A program made the translations under genes and the position numbers. Shown here in pieces: positions 12,701 through 21,795 of a stretch of 64,000 nucleotides of DNA. Within the stretch, counting starts at the first letter, position 1; every line of letters starts with the position of its first letter. The stretch is from Lepas anatifera (Eukaryota; Arthropoda; Thecostraca; Lepadidae): NCBI GenBank assembly GCA_034440635.1, contig JAOTON010000469.1, positions 62,001 through 126,000 of the forward strand, written 5' to 3'. Below the pieces are notes generated by a model. That model was given only the letters and a program-made list of their open reading frames with translations, had not been told where the DNA came from and searched no databases.

Positions 12701-12870
12701 GGGTGGGCAGCGCGCTGAGCTTTTTTACAGGGTTATTTATATATTTTTGAAAATTTTTGAACAATAATTTGTGGAATGAGTGATATTCTAACGCTTGTGG
12801 CGTGTGTGTGCCTTACTTTCACCCCGTTCCTGCCCGTCTCGAGCTAGTTTGGGTCCTAGGCTTTTGTGAC
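9727..12870. other. Long intergenic stretch
   Basis: Mostly AT-rich with GC islands at about 10950-11110 and 12230-12700. The open frames in these islands lack recognisable domains, and most begin at non-ATG codons. I see no RNA gene or element ends. Regulatory sequence for the U2 gene may lie at the right edge. Confidence 0.4.
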
Positions 12871-12889
12871 TGACCTCTGGGGAAGTCAG
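12871..12889 (+). promoter_or_regulatory. Possible snRNA proximal sequence element
   Basis: TGACCTCTGGGGAAGTCAG lies at about -55 to -37 from the U2 start, where snRNA genes place the PSE bound by SNAPc. Resemblance to known PSEs is loose and the call rests mainly on position. Confidence 0.22.
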
Positions 12890-12925
12890 GGTGCTACTTA
12901 AGTTTCAAAAAATATTTTTATCTGT

Positions 12926-12969
12926 ATCGCTTCTCGGCCTTTTGGCTAAGATCAAAGTGTAGTATCTGT
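12926..12969 (+). ncRNA. U2 snRNA: U2 snRNA gene, 5' fragment (nt 1-44)
   Basis: The 44 nt from ATCGCTTCTCGGCC to AGTATCTGT match the near-invariant 5' end of U2. They include stem I (GGCCTTTTGGC) and the branch-point-recognition sequence GTAGTA at 12958-12963. The gene is interrupted after CTGT by the retrotransposon and resumes at 20530. The two parts sum to about 187 nt, the normal U2 length. As it stands the locus cannot yield an intact U2 by simple transcription, so other U2 copies must exist in the genome (inference). Confidence 0.95.
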
Positions 12970-13055
12970 GTGTCGCTGTGTCGTGAGAGTGTTTTTACGC
13001 GTGTGAGCCCCCTCAGCAAAGCCAGAAGCGATACCGACACCATCGACACAGCGAC
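12926..13055 (+). other. Potential pseudoknot joining U2 5' end and retrotransposon 5' end
   Basis: Element bases 13021-13032 (GCCAGAAGCGAT) are complementary to U2 bases 12926-12938, 12 pairs with one bulged C at 12935. Element bases 12972-12983 (GTCGCTGTGTCG) are perfectly complementary to 13044-13055. In order a-b-a'-b' this is a pseudoknot, the topology of P1 and P2 in HDV-like ribozymes that process R2-type element RNAs. I could not identify a convincing catalytic J4/2 segment or P4, so self-cleavage is unproven. Confidence 0.4.
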
Positions 13056-13794
13056 GACAGCGCCACCTGCACGAGGCGACGCGGACCTCACCCTTCGGCA
13101 TCAACCCGGCGGCGGCGACACTTCAGGTGGGTCCAGTGACCGGCGCGCCCCCGTTTCTCTTCGGCCGTCTGCCGCCCCCGCCCCTGCCGTTGCAGTGCAG
13201 GACTGTGTAGGACGTTTTTCCTGGCCTGGGGGCGGCACGACGTGCTTTGGCGCGCCGGCGCTGGCCACCATCCCGCCGCCGTGGTTTTCACCATCACTTC
13301 ATCGTTTTACTTCGCCCTTTTCACTCAAGATTCATCTTTACTATCATCATAGACATCAAGATTCACCTTAAGCATCGAGACCTGTGGGGCTGGGCGTTTG
13401 GACTTTTAGTTTTTAGAGCGCGCGTTTTGCAGCGGAGCAGGGATTTTAGCGTTTTGTAAGGTGCCCCAACAGTTAGGTTTTTAGTTTAGGTTGTTATTTA
13501 TTTTAGGCCCCTTGTTTTAGCCTACGTTGTTACCTGTTTTTAGGCCCCTCTTTTATTTATTGCATTGTTATTTTAGGTCAGTTAGGGTCTTAGATTTTCG
13601 GTTCATTTCTTCACCGTTTTTATCATCCCCCATTGTCACTTTGTTAAGTTTATAGCCGTTTTTGGTATGTTCATCCCTTTCTAGTCACTGCCAATCTAGT
13701 ACGCTTTACTGCTGTGCCGTTTTAAGTGTTTTGCTTTTACTGCACCAGTGCTTTATCATACTTTTTAATTGTCTTAGCTACCCCGTTGTTAGGT

Positions 13795-13995
13795 TCATCT
13801 TGTTCCCGTTTTCGGTCCCATCTCATCACTTTTAGCACTTTACCTTCGTCTTGTTTCCCGTTTTCGGCCCCATTTCATCGCGTTTAGCGTTGTTAGTTTT
13901 ACTTTGTTTGCCGTTTTCGGCCCCATCTCATCGTTTTTAGTTTGTTAGCCTCACCTTGTTTGCCGTTTTCGGCCCCATCCCATCATTTTTAGCTT
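13795..13995 (+). repeat. Degenerate tandem repeat in retrotransposon leader
   Basis: Four units of about 50-60 bp, each with a core close to GTTTTCGGCCCCATCTCATC followed by TTTTAG. Tandem units in the 5' UTR are common in non-LTR elements. Function unknown. Confidence 0.75.
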
Positions 13996-14461
13996 GCCGA
14001 CGTTACTAGTGTTTTGCCTTGCTTGCGCTTTTGCGCCGTGTTGCCGGTTGGGTGGGCCCTGTTCGCTCGGCCGTTGCCTCGGGGGTGACCCAAGGTCACC
14101 TTGACTCCGCGCCGGTGACCGCTCTTTGTCTGAGCTTGCTCAGCTGTTTGCCGGCCGGAGTCTCGGTGCTGCCCCCTTTGCGCCGGGCTGTGCCGGTCGG
14201 GAGTCGAGCCGGTTTGTGGTTTCTGCCCAGGCGGTAGGTGGCTCCCGCCGGCCGGTGCCCGTCGCTGCATTGGGGGCGCCCCTGGGGACGACGGTCGGGC
14301 GTTCCCCCTTGTTTACCCGTTGTTATTGTTAGCTCTTATTTATTGTTAGGTGTTGTTTTGTTTTAGGTTGTTTTAGGGATCGTTTTTGCTCGTTGGGGTA
14401 CCGTTAGGTTTTAACTCGCGCGCGGTGTGTTTTAGTGTTGTCGCTGCTTGCGGCTTTTAAC

Positions 14462-15930
14462 ATGAGTGACCTCTCGGATTTTAGTTCGCCCAGCCCCCCG
14501 CGCGCTAGTCCCACCCCGCGCGCGCCGTCGCCGTGCCCGCACCGCAGCAGCACGCGCGCGACATGCGAGGAGTGCCGCCTGGAGCAGCAGTTCCCGGCCC
14601 TCCCGCCTCCAGCTCCCTGCCCGCACGGAATCTCCAACCCGGTGCGACCCTGCGCGCTCTGCCGGATTCCCGTCGGGAGGCCTGCAGCGCCACCTTCACC
14701 CGGCAGCCCGGGCCTCCGTCAGCCCACCCTCCGCGACAACATCTTGACGGTCTGGTTCCCTAGCCCAGCGGTACTGCGCTGCCCCATTGCCGGCTGCACC
14801 ACCACCTACGCCGGCACTCTGCAGGGGCAGCGCCGGGCCAGCTTGCTGCGCCACCTGCAGCGCGCGCACGCCACTGAGGTGACCTCCCAGTGGCGTTGCC
14901 GCCGCTGCAGCCAGGTGGTGCAGCGCCCCACCACTCACCCGTGCCGCTGGGAGGAGCCAGACCAGCCGTTGCTTCCGCACGGCTGTGGAGGGTGTGGCCG
15001 GAGTTTTAACACCGCACGCGGGCTGCACAACCATCGTCCCGCGTGCCGAGGCCCGGCTGCCGGCGCTGCAGTGCCGCCGCCTACATCATCACCAGCTCCG
15101 GACCGGCCACCATCACCAGCGCCACCGGAGCCGCGGCGGCAGCGCGTGCAACCACGAGTCACGCGCGCCCCCGGCAGAGGCCACGAGACCCCTGCCCTGG
15201 CAGAGCCGCAGGACCAGACATCATCGCCGCCGACCTCCTTCTCATCATCGTCACCGTCTGAGGGGTCGGCGGCCGCACCGGAGGAGACGCCGCACCAACA
15301 TCAGCCGCCGTCAACGACACCACCCTGGCTGCCGTCGCTTTCACCACTACACCCAGGGGGCGGCGCAGCGGCGTCCACGCCAGCAGTGACGCCGCTCAGG
15401 GCTGACCTCACCCTGCTCAGCCCTGTGGCTGAGCCGACGCCGGGGCCGGGAGCGTTATCACCCCTCTTCTCGCTCTCGGTCCTCGGCCGGCTCACGCCAC
15501 CGCCGCCCCCGGAGCTGACGGCTCCAGGCGACGGCAGCAGCGACGGCGGCGACCACCAGGACGGGCGGGAGCGGCCACCACCTTCAGAGGGCCGGGCAGC
15601 AAGTTCGGCGGCACTCCGAGGACACCAGCAGCGGGCACGGCGCCGGCCATCATCAGCACCGCCGGCCCAGAGACTTTCTAACCCAGTGAACAGTGATGGT
15701 GTGAGTGTGCCAGCGTCGCCACTGTACGTCCTGCCTGCTGTGCCCGCTCTGTATTCCCTCTCCCCAGGACGACAGCCGGCCTGGATGACGGACGTGGGGC
15801 CGGGGATCGGCCTGCTCTCCCCGCTCGCGCCGTCTCCGGCTGCGTCGCCGCCTCGCGCTGCCGTGTCGCCGGCCCCGCCCTCCCCCGGTCGGGTGACTCG
15901 GGCCCTCGCCGCCGTCGCCGGCGGGTGCGG
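14462..15930 (+). pseudogene. Retrotransposon ORF, N-terminal zinc-finger segment
   Basis: The ATG at 14462 opens a frame running to 16447, but coding character in this frame fades near 15930, where it moves to the +1 frame. After a Pro/Ser-rich N-terminus come nucleic-acid-binding fingers. The first is a CCHH finger (CPIAGCTTTY...LLRHLQRAH) around residues 115-145. Next is a Cys pair, CRRCSQVV. Then a CCHC-type finger, CGGCGRSFNTARGLHNH...C, falls around residues 178-200. A long Pro/Ser/Ala-rich linker follows. Such fingers bind target DNA in R2- and NeSL-type proteins; here the target would be U2 DNA (inference). Kozak context is ordinary. The second in-frame half (15930-16447) is probably not used. 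Confidence 0.8.
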
Positions 15931-17040
15931 CGCCGACCTCTGTATGACTTCTTATTGTCGTCCTCAGATGAGTCGGTGCTGCCCCCGTCGGCGGTGGCGG
16001 CGGGACCGGGTAGCTCTGCTTCCCGTCCGACCCCGTCCCCGGGTGTGGGTGGCGCGGGGTCTGCCTCTGTTGGCGCGGGGAGGCTGTCTCGTCGGGCGCG
16101 GCGTGGTGGGACTGGTGGCGGCGACGACTCTGACTCAGACTTTCATCCACAGGGGAGCGGTCCTGTCCGTCGCCTCGGTCGGCGGTTGTCCCGTCGGCCC
16201 GGTGGCGGCGGTGGCGATGCGGCGCCTCCCTCCCGGCCGGCGCGGAGCCCAGAGCCGGCGCACCCGCCGCCGCGGCGGAGCGGCGACGAAGCTGCTGCTC
16301 CTGCTGCCGGCGGACGTGCTGCCGGTGGGGCGAGGCGCCGAGGCCGGCGAGGGCGAGGAGGTGCTGCCGCCGCTGCTGCCCAGCCTGCTGACCCCGACAG
16401 TCCCCCCAGTCCTGCACCTTCTCCCCCGCCTGCGCCTGTTCTGCTGATGGGGGCGGCCGTGGCGTCCCGCCTAACCCTGCTGCCCCCCAGGAGCAACCTC
16501 CGGCGGGACGCGGCGCGGGACGCAGGGGGAGAGGCCGCCGCGGCGGGGGCGGTGGCCGCGGCCGTGGCGCTGCTGGGCCCCGGCGGCCCGCAGTCGACGT
16601 CGACCACGATGATCCTGCGACGCCGCCGGGGGCCGCGGACGCGCCTGCCGCTGTGCCGCCGCCTGCGCCGCGGCTCACTGCCCTCCAGGAGGCCCATCTG
16701 GAGCGCCTGGAGGGGCTGTGTGGCGGCAACCCCGACTGGGGGACTGTGGAGCGAGCCCTAGAGGACGTCTGTGCCCATGCCGAGCGGTTGAACACTAATT
16801 ATCATTCCCGCCGGCAGCCCAGGCGTCCTCGCCACCCCGGACGTGACGGAGAGCCAGCTGCAGCGCCGGAGGCCGGGGTGCCCGCAGAGGAACCGGACCA
16901 CCGTCGGCAGTGGCGCCCCCCGGCATGAGCCTGCCGCCGCCAGCCACTTCCAGCGGTTATACCGCCAAAACAGGGAGAAGGCGGTGCGGCAGGTGCTGGG
17001 GAGGAGTCGCCCTGCTGCGAGGTGGCCCCGGACGCCCTGC
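15925..17040 (+). pseudogene. Retrotransposon ORF, frameshifted linker between fingers and RT
   Basis: The protein-like signal hops between frames. One frame carries LYDFLLSSSDESVLPPS from about 15930. A second carries LTALQEAHLERLEGLCGGNP at about 16675-16790. The first frame returns with SHFQRLYRQNREKAVRQVL at about 16940-17000. The second resumes with EESPCCEVAPDALREHF into the RT. The FQRLYRxNRxxAV block is typical of the stretch just before RT in this superfamily. At least three indels are needed within 1.1 kb, one in a GGGG run near 17001. Either this copy has decayed or the GC-rich assembly has indel errors. Confidence 0.7.
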
Positions 17041-18581
17041 GGGAGCACTTCGCCCCGGCTGACGACGGCACCGTCGGCGACGAGAGGCCGCCGGAGATGC
17101 CGCAGCTCCCCGCTGCCGGCCTGTCTCCGCGGTTAACGGCCCCTTTCTCCGCAGACGAGGTCGGCGACCGCTTGCGGAAGGCCTCCAACACCGCACCCGG
17201 CTCTGACGGGCTGCGGTATGCCGCGTGGAGGGCGTTGGATCCCGGCTGCCTGCTGCTCTGGCGGATGTTCGAGCTCTGCCGGCGGGCGCAGCGGATCCCG
17301 GCGCGTTGGAAGGAGTCCGTGTCCGTCCTGCTCCACAAGGGCGGCGACCCCGCGCTGGCGGCGAGCTGGCGGCCGATAGCCCTCGGGCTGACGGTCGCTA
17401 AGCTCTATGCTGGCGTGTGGGCTGACCGTCTGAGTGGCTGGGCGGAGGCGCACGACCTCCTGTCACCCTCTCAAAAGGGCTTCCGCTCGTTTGACGGTGT
17501 GCTGGAGCACAACTTTGTGCTTCAGTGCGCTATCAACGACGCGCGTCGCTCTCGCGAGGGGTGCCAGGTGGCGTTCGTCGACCTTTCAAACGCGTTTGGG
17601 TCCGTTCGCCACACGCACCTCTGGCGCGTGCTGGCCGAGTTCGGACTTCCTGCTGGGGCGCTGGCGGCCGTCCGCGACCTCTACGAAGGCTCCAGCACCT
17701 CCTTCAGGACTGCGGTCGGTGTCACTGACCCTATCCCCACCAGCCGTGGTGTCCGGCAGGGCTGCCCGTTGAGCGGACTGCTGTTCAACCTCAGCATGGA
17801 GCCGCTCCTGCGGACCCTGAGCCGAGCCGGGGTCAGGTGTTTGGCTTTTGCCGACGACCTGGCCCTGGTGCTGCCCTCAGCTGCTGCTGTGCGGCCGGCT
17901 CTGGGGCTGCTGGAGCGGTGCCTCCGGTGGAGCGGGCTCACGCCCAATCCCCGGAAGTCCTCCCTGCTGTCGGTGGTTCAGCGTCCCCCGGGCGACGCCA
18001 CGCTGGCTGGTGAGCGCCTGCCCACGGTGGAAGGTGGCGACACCTACCGCTACCTGGGCAGGCCGGTGGGCCACACCCGGCTGTGCACGCCGCCGCTGGA
18101 GGTGCTGGAGGAGGCCCGACGCCACGCCGACCGTCTGCTGGAGTCAGCTCTAGCCCCCTGGCAGAAGTTGGACGCCGTGCGCACATTTATTGTGCCACGG
18201 CTGACCCATTGCCTGCGTCTGGGGGTGCTGCCGAAGGGGCCGCTCGTCGCCTTCGACAAGGCCCTGAGGTGGCGAGTGAAGGGAGTTCTGAACCTGCCAC
18301 CCAGTGCGTCGAACTCGTACCTTTACTCGCCAACGTCGTCCGGTGGGGTGGGGCTGACGGAGCTGCGCGCGGAGGCTGACATCCTCATGGTGTCGGCCTC
18401 TGCGCAGCTGCTCCGGTCACGTGACCCTGAGGTGGCGCGCCTTGCTCGGGATGAGCTCTCCAAGGTCGTGCGCCGCCGCCTCGGGCGCGTGCCCACCCCT
18501 GACGACGTGGCGCGCTACCTCAACGGCGACAGGATGCGGGACGGCGGCGATGTGTCGTCCCGCTTCACCCCGCGCGCGTGA
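17022..18581 (+). pseudogene. Retrotransposon ORF, reverse transcriptase segment
   Basis: An open frame of about 519 codons holds a full RT fingers-palm-thumb series. In order: SVLLHKGGDPALAASWRPIA, SPSQKGFRSFDGVLEHN, motif A VAFVDLSNAFGSV, motif B SRGVRQGCPLSGLLFN, motif C CLAFADDLALV with both catalytic aspartates, and motif E-like TYRYLGRPVG. It would copy element RNA onto nicked U2 DNA by target-primed reverse transcription in the nucleus. All key residues are intact. The frame ends at TGA 18579-18581, where protein similarity continues in the -1 frame. Confidence 0.9.
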
Positions 18582-19435
18582 GCACAAAGGCTCTCGCCGC
18601 GCGCATCACTCTACAGTGGCAGCCGTCGGAGCCTGCACCGGAGCTGCATGTGGGACTGGCGGTGGTGACGCCGCGGCACGAGGCGCGCGAGGTCCGCAAC
18701 GCGCTGCGCCAACGCGAGCTGGCCGATTTGGTGGCTAAGCCACAGCAGGGCAAGGTGATGAACTGCGTAGCAGCTCAGCCCGTGTCCTCCCATTATATGT
18801 ATAATGGGAGCTTCACGCGCTTTGCTGAGTGGCGGTTCGTTCACCGTGCTCGGCTGGGGCTAGTGCCGCTGAACGGCTACCGCCGAGGCGCGGCCGGCGA
18901 CCAGCGCTGCCGCCGCTGCGGCTACGCACGGGAGACCCTGCCCCACGTGCTGAACCACTGCCGTCCGCACATGCCGGCGCTCACCAAGCGTCACGACGCC
19001 ATCCTTTCTCGGCTGGAACGGGCGGTCCCGCAGGGCCGGGGCGTGGGTGTCCGCATGAACCGCCAGGTCCCTGGGGTGGATTCTCCACTCCGGCCAGACC
19101 TGGTGGTGGAACGCGGGCAACAGGTCTCATTGGTTGACGTAACAGTCGCCTTTGAGAACCGCCCCGAAGCCCTGCGGGCGGCCGCCGCCGCCAAGGAGGC
19201 GAAGTACGCGGGCGTCGTGCGGCAGCTCCGTGAGCAGGGCAAGACCGCGTCGGTCCATGCCCTGGTGCTGGGTTCCCTCGGGACCTGGTACCGGGGTAAT
19301 GAGACCACGCTGCGTCACCTGCGCGTGAGCCGTGTTTACGCACGGCTCATGCGCAAGCTCATGGTCAGCGACACGCTTCGGTGGTCCCGTGACGTGTATA
19401 TCGAACACATCACGGGCCGCCGCCAGTACGAGTGA
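18578..19435 (+). pseudogene. Retrotransposon ORF, C-terminal finger and restriction-like endonuclease
   Basis: Continues the RT protein after a one-base shift. ALAARITLQW opens the segment. RFVHRARLGLVPLNGYRRG leads into a Cys/His cluster, CRRCGYARETLPHVLNHC. Next comes the nuclease core RPDLVV...QQVSLVDVTVAFEN, which supplies the PD...D residues of the PD-(D/E)xK fold, then a C-terminal tail with GSLGTWYRGNE. The arrangement finger-then-RLE after RT is diagnostic of R2, NeSL, Hero and Utopia-type elements and excludes APE-type elements. It nicks the target site. The stop codon TGA is at 19433-19435. Confidence 0.88.
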
Positions 19436-20529
19436 TCCGGCACGCCGTCTTTTTAGGCGTGTCCGGTGACGTACTCGGCCGCGCCCCGTGGCCGGTGGCT
19501 GCTCTGCGGCGCAGCTTCACAGCTGTCCTGCGGGTCAGCCTACCGGCTGCGCTGCGCGGCAGGCGCGTCGCTGCCGACTCTGACGGTCTGCCCGAGTGAT
19601 GCAGGGTTCCTGTTCCGCCGTCGGCGCGCCCCTCAACCTTGTCGAGCTGGTGTCGTCACCACTGCTGCAGCGAGGCTCCGTCCGGGTGCCGGCCCTTCTC
19701 GCCGGCTGCGTCTGGTCGTGGTGCCGCCGTGCGCCTCCTGCGCTCCTTGGGGCCGGGCCCCGTGCCCGTGGGTCCGGTCCCGGCTCCCCGGCGCTTGCTC
19801 TGGTGCGACGTGCGCAGTGCACGTTGTGCTGGGGCGGCGCCGGGTCCTGCCGGGGCTGGCTCCTGGTGCGTGGGGCCCGGCCCGGGGTTGTGGGGGCGCC
19901 TGGCGGCGCCCTGTTCCTGATCGCGGCCGGCGGGAGCGGCCGGCCCGGGGGCTCGCTCCTTAAGCAGAGGGACCCGACCGATGGCGGGGACGGGACCCTT
20001 CCCCTCGAGCCCGCCTCTCCGCCATCCCGGCGGAGGGGCGGCTGTTGTCGCCGCCGCCAAAGCGGGGGCTGGCCCCTGGCCCTCCCTCCCTCCGATGGCC
20101 GGCGGCCGTCTTGTCGGCGCCCCAGCGATCTGTCTCATCTTTTTGTCTCAGGTGCTGGGGTGCTGCGTGGGGGGAGGGAGCACCGACTGTGACGGTGAAT
20201 TGAGGTGTTCGTGTGAGTACGTGTAATGCGGTTTAGCCAATGTTTTAATCATTTTAGAGTTATGCCTAGTTTTAGCATTTTTACTCTGTTTTATTGTGTT
20301 GATGCCCCGTGGTGGTGATGTTGTTTCGTAGGGCTTTTTAGCGGCCCGCGGCTGGCGTAGGTTGTTGTTTGTTGCCAGCCGCGGGCACCACCTGCCTCGT
20401 TCGAACAGATTCCCTGGTTGATTATCCAAACTGTGATAAGTGAATGCCCACTGTGCTGATGGTATGGCATAATTATGTGTTGATTCTATGTACTGTGCAA
20501 TGTGTAAACATTTTCTGATCAATAAAAAA
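19436..20529 (+). other. Retrotransposon 3' UTR
   Basis: GC-rich for 700 bp, then AT-rich. It ends GATCAATAAAAAAA against the U2 target. AATAAA at 20521-20526 overlaps the terminal A run. Open frames here (for example 19596-20192) lack domains. The 3' UTR is normally the part recognised by the element's RT. Confidence 0.75.
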
Positions 20530-20678
20530 ATCTGTTCTTATCAGCTTAATATCTGATACGTCCCCTACTTGGGGACCAGAATATTAAACTGATTTTTGGA
20601 CATTGGCGGGGTTACTGGAGCTTGCTCCTGCCCTGCCGCGGGTTGGCCTGGCATTGCACTGCAGCCAGGATCGGCCCA
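20530..20678 (+). ncRNA. U2 snRNA: U2 snRNA gene, 3' fragment
   Basis: Resumes with ATCTGTTCTTATCAGC, repeating the last six bases of the 5' part, and continues through stem II (ATATCTGATACGTCCCC...GGGGACC), the Sm site GATTTTTGGA, and stems III and IV, ending near CGGCCCA. Compensated stems and an intact Sm site suggest the gene was functional before the insertion. The 3' end is placed by comparison with typical U2 and is good to a few bases. Confidence 0.95.
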
Positions 20679-21795
20679 CTTTAAATATAATCAAAAAAGT
20701 TTTTTGGAAGTGCTCTGCTACTATATTTTTGCTTATATAGTCAATTTTGAACTTGTAGGACTGCCGGCCCATGAGTTGAGTGGAGCGCGGTCAGTCGGGC
20801 GGCGCATGTCCATAATGGATACTGGTGGTGTCACAGTGCGGGACTGGGTATCTAATCACCTCTGCTTATGGATTTTATACTTATTTTTAATCATAACTTA
20901 TATATTTTTCACTCAAGTAAGTTCCAACGCTCCTGTCGCATGTGCTTTGGGCGTGCAGATGGCTGCGATAGTGGCGCCAGTGCGAGGATAGCTTTAGTTC
21001 CAATAATGTCCGCGTGGCGGCGCTGCTGTCGGAAATGCTGTTTGGTCAGTAGGACCCACATTCTAGACACCTCATGCCATATCTCTTTCGTATTTTTCCT
21101 ACAATTGTATGTCGGGCCATCACCATCCAGGTGACCAGGTCACGAGGTCAGGTTCAGAGTTGAGTTTGGCTGGTACTGTGCTGCTGGTTAGTAATGGCAG
21201 GCGAAGAATCTGGAACTTAAATGGCGTCGTGATGTCACTGAAGGTTCCTGTTATGGTTTGCCGAATTCTTTGATTATCTGACGTAAGGTCAGGTCAAGTC
21301 TATGATCCATGGCTGGAGATATCTTCCCGATCCAGGGGTCCTGGGTGGGTTAAGGCTGGCACGACAATACAAGCCCTATACAAAACCTTTGAGAGACCCA
21401 AAATCCAGGGGGTCCTACCCCCTTACTCCCCACCCCCCGGATTTCCACCCATGCTATGATCACCCTATGTGCAGACTGTCATAAGTATCTACCCGTCCTA
21501 TGGTGCTGAACATGGGTCCCGCCACGGGGGACGCGTCCCCTCCAGTAGCGCAATCAAGGGGGCAGGGGGTCATGCCCCTCCCCAAAATTCTCGGGGGCAC
21601 ACTTTTGGGTAAAAAGAAAAATATATATGCATAAAATAAAAAGTGAAGACTTCACACATCAAATGGTAAAAAGATATGTTGCTGTAACAAAAAGAAGGAG
21701 GGGGCACACCTTGATCGATATTATCGGGACATAGAATTTAGGGCATACCTTAGACATTTGGACACACACAAAAACCTTTTCGGGGCACACACTGC
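20679..21795. other. Intergenic with transposon debris
   Basis: No gene is supported. From about 21530 the phrase AGTAGCGCAATCAAGGGGGC and the GC-rich blocks that follow look like a worn transposon end. TGACCT-type motifs appear at 21120-21300. Confidence 0.4.

Larger units (their letters stand above)
12970..20529 (+). mobile_element. U2-inserted non-LTR retrotransposon (Utopia-like, restriction-like endonuclease)
   Basis: A 7.56-kb insertion splits the U2 gene in the same orientation. The 5' junction is ...AGTATCTGT|GTGTCGC. The 3' junction is ...CAATAAAAAAA followed by ATCTGTTCTT, so ATCTGT is duplicated. The layout is a 1.5-kb GC-rich leader, N-terminal zinc-finger region (14462 onward), reverse transcriptase (17022-18581), C-terminal CCHC-type finger plus PD-(D/E)xK endonuclease (18578-19435), a 1.1-kb 3' UTR and a short A run. 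Elements with this endonuclease typically target a fixed site in a repeated gene. Utopia is the named lineage of this type in U2; Keno also uses U2 but has an APE endonuclease. The open frame is broken at about five places, so this copy is defective or the assembly carries indels. Confidence 0.92.

Noticed and set aside
12970..13060. Classical HDV-like ribozyme with P1 starting exactly at the element 5' end
   Set aside because: No 7-bp partner for GTGTCGC was found at the right place; only the arrangement using the U2 5' end gives the required pseudoknot, and that one still lacks a clear catalytic segment.
14404..20192. Long antisense frames opposite the retrotransposon (for example 15653-16795 on -)
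   Set aside because: High GC content removes stops on the opposite strand; no domains are present and the sense frame explains the region.
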